Assembly (NCBI GenBank): GCA_009760855.2
Contig: WPIO01000013.1
Coordinates: forward strand, 1,526,001-1,590,000
Source: Cristatella mucedo
Taxonomy: Eukaryota > Bryozoa > Phylactolaemata > Cristatellidae
Reading direction: 5' to 3'
Length of the DNA: 64,000 nucleotides
Below, piece by piece: positions 33,660 to 44,699 of the stretch. A model generated the notes under the pieces. It was not told the DNA's origin. It saw nothing but the letters and a program-made list of their open reading frames with translations, and searched no databases. Made by a program: the position numbers and the translations under genes. Numbering within the stretch: the stretch's first letter is position 1; the number at the start of each line of letters is the position of its first letter.

Positions 33660-36600
33660 GTCGCTCTCTGCAACTATTTCCGCTTTTGTCAGATCTCACA
33701 GGCCGATCAATGTGAGGCATACTTATGCCCTATCAGCCTGAGCTTTGGGCTTCACTATACCCGGACTTATAAGATTAAGATTAATTACGGAAGTAGTAAT
33801 ATCTTTGTAAAGAACTATCAGAGAAATGTATCTCTTTTGTGTGCAAAGGTGGCACGATTGAATGGTCAGTGTTAAAATCCACTAAATCTACTAGCACTCC
33901 CCTGGTTAGAGGTGAAATGCACAGTTTCAACATGTAAATATGGTTGATGGTAGCGGGCAAAGTGTACGCACTCATAGACACACAAATGACGAATCACAAG
34001 GACAAACTAAATGCTGTGGTCAACACGTGCGTTTTAGCTTCTTTTTTGATGTCATCGAGTCAAACAATGACGTGACGTTAGTCGATAGTGAGTTTCAAGA
34101 TTTGGGAGCACATAAACAAAAGGCACTTCAAAGGACTTAAGGTTCGTACGTGGTACGCAACGACATCTACTCTCCAACTGCCGACTATGGCACATCTTTT
34201 TCAGCGGTCCTGAACTGCTACTTTTATGCTACTCACTACCTCAACTGCTCTCCTGACTCTGCTATGCCTCCCACTTTCTCTTTGTTGCGTGGGACGAAGT
34301 CCGTTGGGTATCGAATGCGTACCGAAAGCCGCTTAGGCTGTGAGTGCGCTATACAAAACTCTCCTGCGTAACACCCACATGGTCTTTATGACTTTGTGGA
34401 GTTACTGACGGAGATACATTAAATTGCATTACATATAGCTGAACGATTTAAATCAAGACAAGAGTTTAGTACGATGCATAGGTGTGAAGAAGCATTTCCG
34501 AGAGGCAGGCTGAAACCAGAAAATCAAGGTACCTAAATATGAGTGACAGAAGCTTGAAGTCGATGCGTGGCTTGACTGGAAGCCAGTGCGGGTCGGCTAG
34601 GAGTGGCGTGTTGTGGGAACTGCGATGCTTAAAAAACAGGAGCCCAGCTGCAGAGTTTTGCACCAGCTGTAAGCACCTGATTTCGCAGGCCGGTAACCTG
34701 CTAGCGGTCAGTCACAGAAGTCGAGACCGAATATCTCGACTGAATGGGCCAAGGTAGATGTAATATCCTCATATAAGCAATCCTGAAGTACAACGCTGTT
34801 ACCTAGCTGAAAGTGCGGAGCTGATTTGATCGTCAAGGAAAGGTCCTTTTTGAAATAGCACCACATTTGCGAGTGGATACAACAAGAAATATTCCGCCAT
34901 AGCCATTTGTGAGCGTTAGATTTTTCAATTTGCGCTTAATAATTGGTTATACCATAACTAGTAATTTGGTTTTATCGCAGTTGATTCTGAGAAATCTTGC
35001 ATCGATCCATTCTCGGATCCAAGCAATATATGCAGCAACCGTGTTAAGAGACTTCGACGGACTGCTAGGCTGAGAGCGATCAAAGCAAGGGCATAATGGA
35101 GCGTCATCTGTACAGAAATGAATGCCTATATGTTGCTTAGCGATCTCATCGGCTGGCGGGACTGTGTGTATATATATACTGTGAAAAAGAGTGCAGCAAG
35201 GACAAAGCCCTGAGTGGGTGCTTGGGCGACATGTGCCCGTTCACATCAATACTCCAGAGTCTTGCTCGTTGTGAGATAGGACCTAAACCTAAGGCAGAGC
35301 GTAGCCTGCGATACCCAAGCAAGGCGACCGCAAGCTCGAGAAGGACTCGGTGGTCGATCGTATCAAGCACTGCCGAAAGGTCAAGCGCGAAGTGCCAAGA
35401 GACTTTGTGAAAGCATGCGTTTTGAAGGAGGTCATCAAAAACCCGAAGCAACCTTGAACCTGTGGAGTGGTTAACACTAAAACCAGACTGGACTATGCTA
35501 GACTTAAAGTTTCAATGTAAGAGTTAAGCTGGTCAGATGCAACTCGTTCCACTCTCTTCAATTACAACGGTAGGAGTGATATTGGGCTGATGTTGCTTAC
35601 GCTCTCTTGGTCAAGTTGTGCTTTCTTAATTAAAGACCAAGCTACACTTTTTTTTCGAAAGACGCAGAGACATGACCTAGGCTGATGACATTTTTATTAG
35701 TTAGTTAGGCATGACAGCAGATCTTCTCATTGAAGAAGTCGGGCAGGACGATAAAGAGTGTTGAGGACTGGTAGTCATTGTTGATGGGGAAATTAATTTT
35801 AGGATCAAGTCACTTGAGGCTTCATTGACTGTAGACGTTGAGGTGCCGCATAGTGAGGAGGGAGAGGGGAGTCGTTCAGTGGTGTTGAGCTTAAGGGACG
35901 GGGTTCCTCAGAGAATGCAGCTTCCATAGGGGGTAAACTTTCTGATCTCGTCTATCTTGCGATAACAAAAGCTAGAGAGGTGAGCGTCGCCATTCCATAA
36001 GGATCGTTAGGTAAGGAGCGACCCTGGGATCGGTGAATGAGATTATTGATGGTAGACGTTAGCTTTAATGGGTTGAGCATTTGTAATTAAACAATATTTT
36101 CATAAAACCGAGACTAGTCTTTGCTATGATCGATTGGTGTGATCTATAAGCGGTCCTCGGATGCCGGTTGATTGGCAGTCAGTACTGATCTTTCACATGC
36201 CTTCTCTAGCTAGCGAATATTAGAGCTAGTTAATGAAACTTCGTGGTAAACCCTAAGCCGTCTGGGTGAGGCCAATACAGTGCTCCCAGTCAGAGGAACA
36301 AACTTGTCGAGGATGTCAGCCATTTTTGTTTTGATCTTGAGTTCCTTTGCAGTTAATTTAAAGTGGCTAAAAAGGGATTATGTTATTATCTGGTGGCGCT
36401 TTATCAGAAGTAATAATGATTCTAATAGCACCTTTGATTAAGCACCCTAAGGGAACTCAACGTCTTTCTAGGAGCTTTAAATTTGTTGCACAGGACTCAC
36501 GATCGGGTGGTTAGTTGTAGCATGCTCTACAAACAAGGAGAATAACATGTGTAGGGGTGACATGCACAGGGTGAGCTGGCAAATGTGGTTAGTGACAGCA

Positions 36601-39600
36601 TGCACAGTGTCAGCACGCACAAGCTAAGAATGAAAGAGTCACATCGACCAACTACAAGCTCTCATAACTAGGTGCGTTTATATATTCTTTTTAAATGTGG
36701 TTACGTAGGGGATGTCGTGACGCAAGTTGGGAGTGAGGCTTTGGTAGCACACGTACTAAATGCACGGTCTCCACAGGATTTGAGGTTTGTATGAAGTATA
36801 GGTAAACAATTAGGTTCCGGAAAGCGGGGTACGATGCTTAGCCTAGTTGGGGAGTAGATCTGATAGGTAGGCTGGAGCTAAAGAATGAAGGGACCTCAAA
36901 GTGAGTGAAAAAAAACTTTAATAGTAATAATAACAATAATATATTTGATAAAGCGCCATCAGATCACTAAATCTCTTTCTAGGCGATTTAAATTTGATGC
37001 ACACGAAACACGATCGAGTGATGAGTAATATCATGCTTGATAAACAGCATGGATAACATGGTTAGTAGTGACATGCACAGGGTCAGCATGCAAATGTTGT
37101 TAGTGGCAGCATGCAACAATGTTAGCACGTAAAAGCACATAAAGGACGAATCGTAGGGACCCACTCAATGCTGTCATACATAGGTGCATGTTTAATTTCT
37201 TTTTAAATGTGGTCAAGTCAGAGGGTGTCATGACGGAAGTCGGGAGTGAGTTCCAGGCTTTCGGACCATAGAACTAAAGTCACAATCTCCAAGGGATTTG
37301 AGCTTCGTGCGAGGTATAGGTCAACTGTTACATTCCAAAAAGCGGGCGGTCGATGCTTAGCCTGGTAGGGCAGTAGATCTGATAGGTAGGCTGGAGCCAA
37401 AGAATGAATAGATCTAAAATTGAGAGACAAAACCTTGAATTCGATGCGTTGCTTGACTGGGAGCCAGTGCAGGTTGGCGGGATATGGCGTGCTGTCGCAA
37501 CTGTGAAGCTCACACAAGACAAGCCTAGCTGTAGAGTTTTGCACAGCTGTCAGTGCCCTGAGGGCACAGGCCGGAAGAACAGCAAGCAGTGAGTTACAGA
37601 AGTCAAGAGTCACAAATGTACGGACCAATTTAGTTGTTGTATCTCTGCCTAAATAAGCCCAAATTTAATTTGAGCAATGCTATGTAGCTGAAAGTACGCC
37701 CACTGACTGTGGAGGTGATGTGGTTGTTTAGGAAAAGGTCACTTTGGAACATGACACTTTGATTTCGTGCCGATTCAATAGGAGATATGCTGGCAGAGCA
37801 AATTTTGAGCATCAGCCTTTCCAGTTTCCGAATCAAGATTGCTTCGCCCATAACTAGTAGGTTGGTTTTATCATTATTCAGTTTAGTTCAAGAAAGTTTG
37901 CAGACATCCATGTGCGGATGTCGTTAATACATTCAGCAAGGTAGTTGAATGAATTCGAGACGCTGGAGGGCTATGATTGATTAAAGAAAAGTTACAACTG
38001 AGTGTCATCTGCATAGAAGTGAAAACCTAGATTGTGCCTGGCAATCACATTGGCAAGAGGGTGAGTGTAAACCGTGAAGTGAAAAAGACCAGGTACAGAG
38101 CAGCCCTGAGGTACCTCATTTTTAGAGGTTCCTCGAGTGATCTTTATCTATTAATATCAAGACTCTTGAGGCTCTCAATGAGATAGGACATGAACCATTT
38201 CATTGCAGTGCCAGTGATGATCATGTGAGATGATAGATGCTCATGAAGGACTCGGTGACCGATAGTATCAAAAGCAGCAGAACGAGCGAGTAAAACAAGC
38301 AGCCATACTCTACCTAAGTCAGCATTCCTCAGTCTGTCATTATACACTAGAAGCAACGCTGACTCTGTTGAGTAGTTGGCTCTACAAAATAGACCGGAAT
38401 TTTCTAGCAAGGCTTGAAGTTTTAATATATGAGTTCACTTGGGTCTACCGTGACTCATTCCAGTGTCTTTGATAGAAACGGTAGAAGGGAGACTGGGCGG
38501 AAGTTGCTCAAGTTCACTTGGTCCAGTAGTACTTTCTTTAGCAGGCGCCTGAATACAGCCTTTTTGAGAAGGTGCTTGGCAGGCACTGCGGCTAATGACA
38601 TTTATGATGTTAGTCATGCATGGAAGCAGTAAATCCATGCATCGTTGAAGCAGAAAAACAGCGGAATGAAAGCGCGAACAAATACGTTTGAGCTTCCAGA
38701 AAGTCCGACTACCCAGAAGTGATAGATTGTTACCATTATTGGCAGCTTTTTGTCAGAAGGATTTGAAAGGCTGATTCGAGGATATGGCAAATGATTTTAA
38801 ATTCCCGGAGGATCGTGCGAGGATTGCAACTCCGCCACAAATTTTGATCGATCAATGGGCATAGAATAGGGATAAGCTGTCAGGGTTGCTTTGGTCCCGG
38901 TCAGGAAGCTAGTTGAGTTCAGCCAGTCGTCGTCAGAGCAAACAAGTTGAAATCGTCTTCAACAATCAGGTATGGTAAGGGGTTATCGTACATTGAGCGA
39001 GAGTAGCAAGCCAAGCGTTAAGGTGGGCCGCAGGGTTTATGACAGACACGGCTGCTAAGTAAGAGTGATTCACAGCAGCGCTTGATGAAGATTTGCAGGG
39101 CGGCTCAAGAAACTGGTGGCAACACCAAGCAAGCGGGGCCCACCGGCGTCAAAGCTGGGATAGTATAGGATTTTCTATGCAAAATGTTCAATTCATGGAC
39201 CCTGGCAACAGCACTTTAACAATGCATGCGTTCCGACCACGGTAGGGAAATGGTAATAGGCACATACGGTCATTCTGTAGCGCCTTGCTGGCATTGGCTG
39301 AATTTTTGTGCGAACAAGAGCTGTTCAGCGGCGGGCAAGAACCCCTTTGTTCTGGAGCAGTGAACCAGAGAGGAGCGCCGGTGCGGTTGGAGAGCAAGAG
39401 CTTAAGAGCAAGCTATGAAGCTCTCTGACCAGCGGTGACGATTCGGCCTTTAGAATTGGTCCGATACCCGCGGAAGCTTCTGATTGATGTTGGCTGGCCT
39501 GTCAACCTCCGCCATCACTCTGTCCAAAAAGAATCGTCTGGAACCCATTCGCCATTCAAGCTGGACAGAGGTGACCTTCCGGTGGCCCAGTGACGATATT

Positions 39601-41280
39601 AATTCCTTCCCGTAATGGGCCATGGTGTTGGGCCCAATACCACTGAGGTCTTGCCCCATTGTCTCAGCTAAGTATTTAAGAGTCGAGCAACGCTCGCTCT
39701 TTGTCTTTTGTTCTTTTGTCTTTTGTCCGTCTCTGCGCTTCGACGCCACCGGACTCGTTTCTCTGAAAGCGAGAGAGAAGGGCGGGCTGTTCGCCGGCGA
39801 TTGACGGAACACGACGAGACAGCGCTAGGAGGATTCGGTGGACTCCACCGAATACGGTCGGATCGCGCCCGAGCTGGCATTTTGTTTCTTTTGTGTTTTG
39901 TGTGTCCACGCTCGCACGTGGTCTCGGCTTAAGGAGTGGCCAGCGCGAGCTAGTCATGGTTGGTGCGCGTGGGGTATTCCTGCCGCGAGGTGGAAGCGGA
40001 GTCCGAGTTCTCCGGTCAGGGTTTAGGCTCCGGTTCGGGCTGCGTCTATTTGGGTCATTCCCCACTATAGACGTAAGTAGCCTCAATGTGGAGAAGTTTT
40101 CCTCCGAAAGACTGCGTATGCTGTTGAGAGCGTGTGAGGAGTATGGAGATAAAACTGAGCTAGACGCGCAGCGACTTTGTGTGCTTGCAAATAAAGCTCA
40201 GTAAAATCCCCAGATGTGTGTCTCACTTTCTAATTCACGCCACGGACTCACGACCCCCTTTAGTAACGGTAAGTAGGTCAGCGCTAGAAACGCTCGTTTC
40301 ATGGCGGCCAGCTTATTTCGCGTAGGCGCGCACCGAACAGCATAAGGCACTAGGTTACGCCACCAGGTAAGCGGTAGGTCAAGCCTACTCCACCGAGCCT
40401 TCGGCGTTACAATTCCTCATGGAAAGGTTAGAGCAGGCGGTCGAACTAATGCAGCAACCTGCTTGGCATTGCTGCTCAGTGCCCCTTAAAACTTGGTGTG
40501 ACGCGGTCTGCGGTTAGATGTCCACAGACCAGTAGTTTCCCACACGCTACCATCGAACAATCACAGACGTGCTTTAGACTCGTCGTAGCCGCATCGGATA
40601 TCGTGTACGTTACGGATACGGTGTCCAATAGTAGCAGGTACTTTGGCTTTAGGAAGAGTATTATTCAGCTATGGGCGTGAAACGCTAGTAGCGCTAGGTG
40701 TCGGGAGGCAAGGTATTTAAAATTAATATATGCCGGAAGATTGATTTACCAATCCATAGTATTTCGAAGCCGAATAAACAGTTTGAAGCATCTGTCTGGT
40801 CACATTCCACTGGATGCTGGGAAGTTTCGTAAATGCAGGATCAAAGTGAAGTTGAGCAGTGAGAGAAAAGGAGCATTAGATTGATGAAGCCCAAGATAAG
40901 ACAAATTCATTTAAATATTTACATCAGTTACCAGACAATCAGGTTGAGATCACTCTCATTAATAAAAAAACAGGTTTTCATTGAAAACAGCTGGTTTTTA
41001 GTGGCAGCAAAGCGACAACCTACATGCTAATTCTAACGAAGGGAGCAGACTTTGACCAAATAGACTAACGATAAAAGATTTCGAGACTGAATTCATGAAA
41101 GTTACCAGCTGCTCGACTACCATCTGTAACGGAGAGGATACAATCGCAGCAAACACTTGCTCAAATGAACTGAACTTGCATAATCAGCAACGACGAGTAA
41201 AACTTACCGCCGTCAAAGATACAGGCTGACAGCAGGACCCCCAAGAAGCCGGCTGCCGCCATCCTCACGGAACCGATCAT
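31751..41280 (-). CDS. LU gene B: secreted or GPI-anchored Ly-6/uPAR-like protein (three exons)
   Basis: Predicted from three minus-strand exons, 41208-41280, 32093-32239 and 31751-31986, giving 456 coding bases (about 151 residues) with GT-AG phase-1 introns of about 9.0 kb and 106 bp. The signal peptide ends near FDG. The mature domain starts AVAQFSCYVCSSK and has ten cysteines in the LU pattern: CYVC, RCG, TCPPGQC, SCVEY, GCSS, CYC and SGCN. The closing CN is the family hallmark. A C-terminal hydrophobic run (ALLACLLLGVLG) after small residues fits a GPI-attachment signal, although it is short and followed by six mostly polar residues. LU proteins are extracellular binding or signalling modulators. 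The partner here is unknown. The long intron is full of LINEs. This is the only intact copy of four. Confidence 0.8.
32093..32239 (-). CDS. LU gene B exon 2 (first two fingers)
   Basis: 147 bases between acceptor TTCTATTTTAG and donor gtaagt. It encodes cysteines one to five (CYVC, RCG, TCPPGQC) and the TKTVGTLAGT segment. An N-glycosylation sequon NLT precedes TTTC. Length is a multiple of three, so phase is kept. Confidence 0.85.
32240..33275 (-). other. LU gene B intron 1, exon-2-proximal part
   Basis: About 700 bp next to exon 2 aligns with the same position upstream of exon 2 in copy A (20400-20960). Shared markers are GTACCTGYAGGTYWRYGTTAT and TATTTGGAGATCA. This shows that the oldest duplication extended well into the intron. 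Confidence 0.5.
33276..33425 (+). mobile_element. SINE-1 copy in LU gene B intron
   Basis: GCCGAGCTGGTCTGGCCTAG, GTGGGCTCGAGCC and the GAGATTAAGTTCTCTTGGGG tail. The orientation is opposite to the host gene. Confidence 0.85.
33610..33655. repeat. (CT)n microsatellite
   Basis: About 46 bp of CT in a pyrimidine-rich tract (33490-33680). The related tract in the D intron (55850-55980) lacks the pure CT run, so the expansion is specific to B. Confidence 0.9.
33780..34145 (-). mobile_element. LINE-B 3' fragment
   Basis: Decayed LINE-B end, recognisable by the reversed segments GACGAATCACAAGGAC and TTTCAAGATTTGGGAGCAC (consensus AGGCTTTGGGAGCATA). A LINE-A end is joined to it at about 34147. Confidence 0.6.
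34147..34437 (+). mobile_element. LINE-A 3' end
   Basis: Begins within TACGCAACGACATCTACTC and runs to GACGGAGATACATTAAATTG. It encodes FSLLRGTKSVGYRMRTES, the usual LINE-A C-terminus, in a 73-codon frame. 5'-truncated. Confidence 0.85.
34440..35700 (-). mobile_element. LINE-B fragment with partial reverse transcriptase
   Basis: The minus strand gives FALDLSAVLDTIDHRVLLEL (35300-35400), the first catalytic aspartate region of the reverse transcriptase. It then gives WSIDVNG, a diverged 'FLRINCDKTKLLVMV'-like segment, and LQNSAAGLLFFKHRSSHNT near 34640. Frames are broken throughout. Confidence 0.75.
35750..36330. repeat. Repeat U-related segment, diverged
   Basis: Aligns loosely with 23700-24160 and 48300-48770. 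Shared markers are GTAGACGTTGAGGTGCCGCATAG, TTGCTATGATCGATTGG and TAAACCCTAAGCCGTC. Confidence 0.55.
36410..36905 (-). mobile_element. LINE-B 3' end
   Basis: Reversed tail TAAGCACCCTAAGGGAACTCAACG onward, followed by the 3' UTR and the end of ORF2. It was apparently inserted next to or into the following LINE-B copy. Confidence 0.75.
36930..38650 (-). mobile_element. LINE-B with reverse transcriptase remnants
   Basis: A second, longer LINE-B. Its tail is at 36935 (TATATTTGATAAAGCGCC). The minus strand gives LAPAYLSDLLPYQAKHRPP, CNSLLAVLPACALRALTAVQ, ESARNQSVMFQSDLFLNNH, then SAAFDTIGHRVLHEHLSSH and FCRANYSTESALLLVYND. Stops and shifts separate them. Confidence 0.8.
38660..39130 (-). mobile_element. 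LINE-B endonuclease-domain remnant
   Basis: Nucleotide similarity to 5800-6120 (for example CAGCAGCGCTTGATGAAGA against CAGCAGTGCTTGAGGGAGA). It follows the reverse transcriptase copy in the right order for one LINE, so it is probably the 5' part of the element at 36930-38650. Protein motifs are barely recoverable. Confidence 0.5.
39626..40411 (+). mobile_element. Candidate solo or 5' LTR of an LTR retrotransposon
   Basis: The segment starts TGTTGGGCCCAATACCAC and could end at GTTACA. It has a TATA-like TATTTAAG at 39673, pyrimidine-rich R-like sequence (TTTGTCTTTTGTTCTTTTG) and an AATAAA at 40190. The paralogous D intron (58700-59000) lacks it. CATGG directly precedes the start and recurs at 40418. 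An ATG at 40419 opens a short frame MERLEQAVELMQQPAW that resembles gag starts, so this may be a 5' LTR with a stub of gag. No primer-binding site or pol is seen. Confidence 0.4.
40412..41207 (-). other. LU gene B intron 1, signal-exon-proximal part
   Basis: 40690-40860 aligns with 59080-59240 in the D intron: ATTTAAAATTAATATATGCCGG against ATTTAAAATTAACATTAGGCC. No exon or element is recognised otherwise. Confidence 0.5.
41208..41280 (-). CDS. LU gene B exon 1 (signal peptide)
   Basis: 73 coding bases from ATG at 41280 to donor GGCG|gtaagt. It encodes MIGSVRM followed by an alanine-rich hydrophobic core (AAAGFLGVLLSACIF) and DG. A second in-frame ATG at codon 7 has an equally good context (A at -3, G at +4), so the start could be either. 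The matching exon of D is at 60001-60070. Confidence 0.8.
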
Positions 41281-41650
41281 GGTGACTGCCGTGACGGCTG
41301 CTCTGGCTCCTAGCCACTAGACGCAGGCTTTTGTTAACAGTGAATGCTGCTGTAGATCACGTCGCCTCGCAACGAATATCACTATGCTGGCCTGAACGAT
41401 TAGATCTCGATTCGCTTGACTGGTTGGCATTGTGCCATTTGAATGAGCCTTCAGTAGAGGCTGCGCGAAATGCGAATAAGCGTTGTCTAACATTTCGATA
41501 GCATGCTGGGGCTTGACTGATCGCAGCTGTAGCAAGCAACTATGTAACTGGCACGAGACGCTGGTCACATACTTCTCATGGATGGAATTCCTCAAGGACG
41601 ACAGTGATAACAAAAGCACTTTCGACTCTCTTTCCGAGTCAGGTATTCTC
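41281..41650 (-). promoter_or_regulatory. Upstream region of LU gene B, conserved with D
   Basis: About 350 bp upstream of the start aligns with 60071-60430. The best conserved block is GTTAACAAAAGCC (minus strand; plus 41326-41338), lying 46 bases from the start codon here and 41 in D. It probably marks the core promoter or 5' UTR. The open frames that cross this region are not believed to be coding. Confidence 0.5.
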
Positions 41651-42507
41651 ATCACTTTTGTGAGACGGAGTGTGCGGGCAATGGCAATCGTATTGAAAGC
41701 TGATTCTCTTTGAGTGGGCTACAGTAAACTCCCCTACCTAGCACACCTCTAAATCTTCGTGGAATCGTGGATTAGGAGTAGCCGTATAACCAACTACAGA
41801 ATACACAATCATGCATAAGCCTTTTGATTTTTGTAATTTATGTACACCATCGGAATAAATAAAAGGTAGTTTAGATTCGTACGCTTCCCTTTTTATGCTA
41901 AATGCGAAAAACACGCGTGACTTTGTCCGTGTACTCATCTGAAATTGGTAAGCTTCAAAGAGCCACGATCCTGGTGACAAATATTCAAATTACTTGAGAG
42001 TTAGGGCCATCTTTTGTACTTCCAAGACGTATGCATTTAGGAAATAAAATTGCTACCAGCTGCAATAACTGTGGTGAATTGTTTTTTCGTATACGCCTAG
42101 TACTTGTACATGAATTTCATCAGGCGAGACTTCTATGAGCCAAATTTAAGTAAACTGACGTCATTTTTCACTAAAAAAAAATCCCGCGATTGTTACTTTT
42201 AAATGCCTTACAATGCTATTTAATCAAGCAATGTAAAGCTTTTTAACACTTGTTGTTTAAATCATTTTGTGGCAGCAGAGTGCTAACAATCGTTGAACTG
42301 AGTCTATACACACAATGCAAATTAAGCTAAAGATAGAAAAAACCGAGGATTAATATCTGCCAATAGGCAATTATATCGCAAGTATATAGCAGGTCATCCA
42401 GTCATAGTACCGAACCTGACATACTCTAGTTCACGCATGAAGTCTTTCCCGGCGTTTGTCTATGCAAATGGGTTCAATACAAAAGCGGCGGCCTCAAGCT
42501 CAAAATT

Positions 42508-43073
42508 CTACCACAATAAAAATATTCTTATTCCTGGACAACTCAGCATGCTGCAAATCACTTCGGCTGCTTGAAAAGGCATGTAGCAATGAGAAAGCCT
42601 GAAGAGCCTTCCCAGACATTGCTTCTTGTAGGTTTCTTGGCAGCAAGTTGTACCAGATGTTTTGCAATAACACGAAGTCATCGTTACTGATCTACCGACC
42701 ACAAAATTTGCTTGTATGTCTGTGTAGCCATTATAGGTGACTGGATACTCCAAGCACGCGCAATCGTACAGTGCAAACGCTGCAGACAGAAATACGGAAG
42801 AAAATGGTAACAGAAATTCAGATGAAGACTCATAATTACCATGCCCCTGCAGGCAATTATTCGCAACGAAGGTGCATTATTGTTTTACCTCCCCTTCTGA
42901 AAGCGAGGTAAACCGAGATAAACTTATCGTAATTGGCTAGAGTTTCAACTGTTTTGGTGAAAAGACACTTTCCGGATGCACACGTGATGGTTGTCAGGTC
43001 AGACGACACGACGGTTGCTCACAATAGGAGTAAGTATTTGAGCTGCTGACACCGTAGCTGACATTCGCGACAG
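42508..43073 (-). pseudogene. LU copy C, pseudogene
   Basis: Exon 2 (42929-43073) has the acceptor TTCTATTTTAG, but its donor reads ATAAGT instead of GTAAGT. The first two cysteine codons have become TAC and AGC, and it is two bases shorter than B, which breaks the frame after the third cysteine. Exon 3 (42508-42779) keeps FALYDCACLEY, GRSVTMTSCYC and then shifts away from the B tail without the hydrophobic anchor. The GGC-TGC cysteine is TAC (NGY). No signal exon was found between C and D. Its exon-intron edges resemble A more than B or D, for example GCCAATTAC against GCCAGTTAT. Confidence 0.8.
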
Positions 43074-43204
43074 CTAAAATAGAACACTGCAATCGAAAAT
43101 GGTTTCAACAAAAGTTAAATTGATTCTTAATAATGCGTAATAGGTAACGAATGTAAGCATGCATGGCAATATGTCTGAATATGATTGGCTGAACAAGTCT
43201 GTTT

Positions 43205-43772
43205 ATCTATTGCAGCTTCATCTGGCATAGTTTGTCGCTCACTTTTGTTGTCGCTCACTTTTAGGTCCCTTCATTCTATGGCTCCAGCTTATCTCTCAGA
43301 TATACTACCCCATCAGGCCAAGCAGCGTACCACCCTCTTTTCGGGATCCAACAGTCTACAAATACCTCGTACAAACCTTAAATCCTTTGAAGACAGTGCA
43401 TTTAGTTCGTATGCTCCCAAAGCCTGGAACTCCCTCCCGACCTGCGTCAGAACATCCCCTGACCTGACCACATTGAAAAGGAACTTAAAAACACACCTAT
43501 TTAGGGCAGCATTGAGTGGGTCCTGTGATTCGTCCTTGATGTGCTTATGCGTGCTGACACTGTGCACGCTGCTACTAACCACATTTGCATGCTTACCCTG
43601 TGCATGTCACTGCTAACCATGTTATTCATTTTGTTTGTTCGTCAAGCATGATTTTACTCACCATTCAATTGCATTTCCATTTGCAGCCAATGTAAAGCGC
43701 CTAGAGAGAGATTGAGTTCTCTGAGGGCGCTTTATCAATTGCATTACTGTTATTGTTATTATTATTAAGTAA
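43205..43772 (+). mobile_element. LINE-B 3' fragment with complete tail
   Basis: A 143-codon frame (43185-43616) holds FRSLHSMAPAYLSDILPH, then SFEDSAFSSYAPKAWNSLPT and LTTLKRNLKTHLFRAALSG. The tail has GCGCCTAGAGAGAGATTGAG and ends (TTATTG)-(ATT)n. One of the least decayed LINE-B ends here. Confidence 0.9.
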
Positions 43773-44164
43773 CGATTAAATCCATAAATAGGGATCTCAT
43801 CAAACACCGAGTGTTATGTAGATGCGCCAATGCAAATACAGCGAAGCCATTAGGCCAACGGAAGACTGTAAAGATAAAATTCGTAATCTACATGACCAGT
43901 GGTAATCTTATATAACTAATAACTGAGTTTGCCCATGTGCAATATCAACGTGTATGATTACTCGAACCAGACATAACAGACACAGTATGCTGCTTAGAAG
44001 AGCGAGATGGTCACGTAAACCAATAAATTTGAAAACAGTCATTATGATTGTCCCCAAGTTATATTGAAACCTTGTTTATATCACTTTATAGTCGTTCCAT
44101 GGGGACGGAGTATGATGGCGAGAGACAGAGGGGAAAAACAGACAAAGGGGAACACTGAGAGGCA

Positions 44165-44560
44165 ACTGAGTGTCATCAACATATGAGTGAATGCTCAGAT
44201 TGTGTTTGGCGAGACCATTGGTAACATAGTGTGAACTTTGAAAAGATGAACACCAAGGACAGAGCCCTAAAGTGCCCCGTACTTCGGAGTTTCCACAGAC
44301 GATCTTTTTCCGTTCACATCAATACTCTGAAGTCTCTCATTTGTGAGATATGACCTAAACCATTGCAGAGTATTGTCATTGATATACAGGTGAGATGAGA
44401 GGCAGTCAAGAAGGACTTAATAATGAATAAAATCAAATGCTGCCGAAGGATCAATCGAAACGAACAGAGACTTTAGCACAGGCTGCGTTCATGAGAAGGT
44501 CGTCATAAATACAAAGAAACACAGTGGAATGGTTGTTATATAATAGTAATGAAAACATAA
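44165..44560 (-). mobile_element. LINE-B reverse transcriptase fragment
   Basis: Reverse-strand similarity to 25940-26330: AACTGAGTGTCATCAACATA, CGTTCACATCAATACTCTGA and AATGCTGCCGAAGGATCAA. Short and frame-broken. Confidence 0.7.
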
Positions 44561-44629
44561 TTAATTATAGAATATAGATATTAAGTAAGGCCAGGAAGTG
44601 CGCCGTCCTCCCACGCACGTTGAGCTGTA

Positions 44630-44650
44630 CCGTGCTGAAGAAAAGCACGG
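44630..44650. other. Short perfect hairpin
   Basis: CCGTGCT and AGCACGG form a seven-base stem around a seven-base loop, just past the end of the R2-like frame on its minus strand. It may be chance or part of that element's 3' UTR. Confidence 0.4.
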
Positions 44651-44699
44651 TTGTTTCCCTTCACAGAGAACTGGGCCCACACCTGCATCGCTTACACAT

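Larger units (their letters stand above)
19050..41650. repeat. Block A-B of a duplicated LU gene segment
   Basis: This block holds LU copies A and B with their 3' flanks and the B promoter. Its parts recur in the same order at 41650-60510. A exons and flanks match C, B exons match D, the repeat at 23870-24600 matches 48475-49205, and the B signal exon and promoter match those of D. Offsets fall from about 22.5 to 18.8 kb (24.6 kb at the central repeat) because of later insertions and losses. Boundaries are approximate. Confidence 0.6.

Noticed and set aside
39450-40204. Overlapping arginine-rich frames on both strands
   Set aside because: They fall within or beside an LTR-like segment, overlap each other on both strands and show no domain.
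31751-41280. Three-finger toxin gene
   Set aside because: The fold family is the same, but the ten-cysteine LU layout, anchor-like tail and lack of any venom context favour an ordinary cell-surface Ly-6-type protein.
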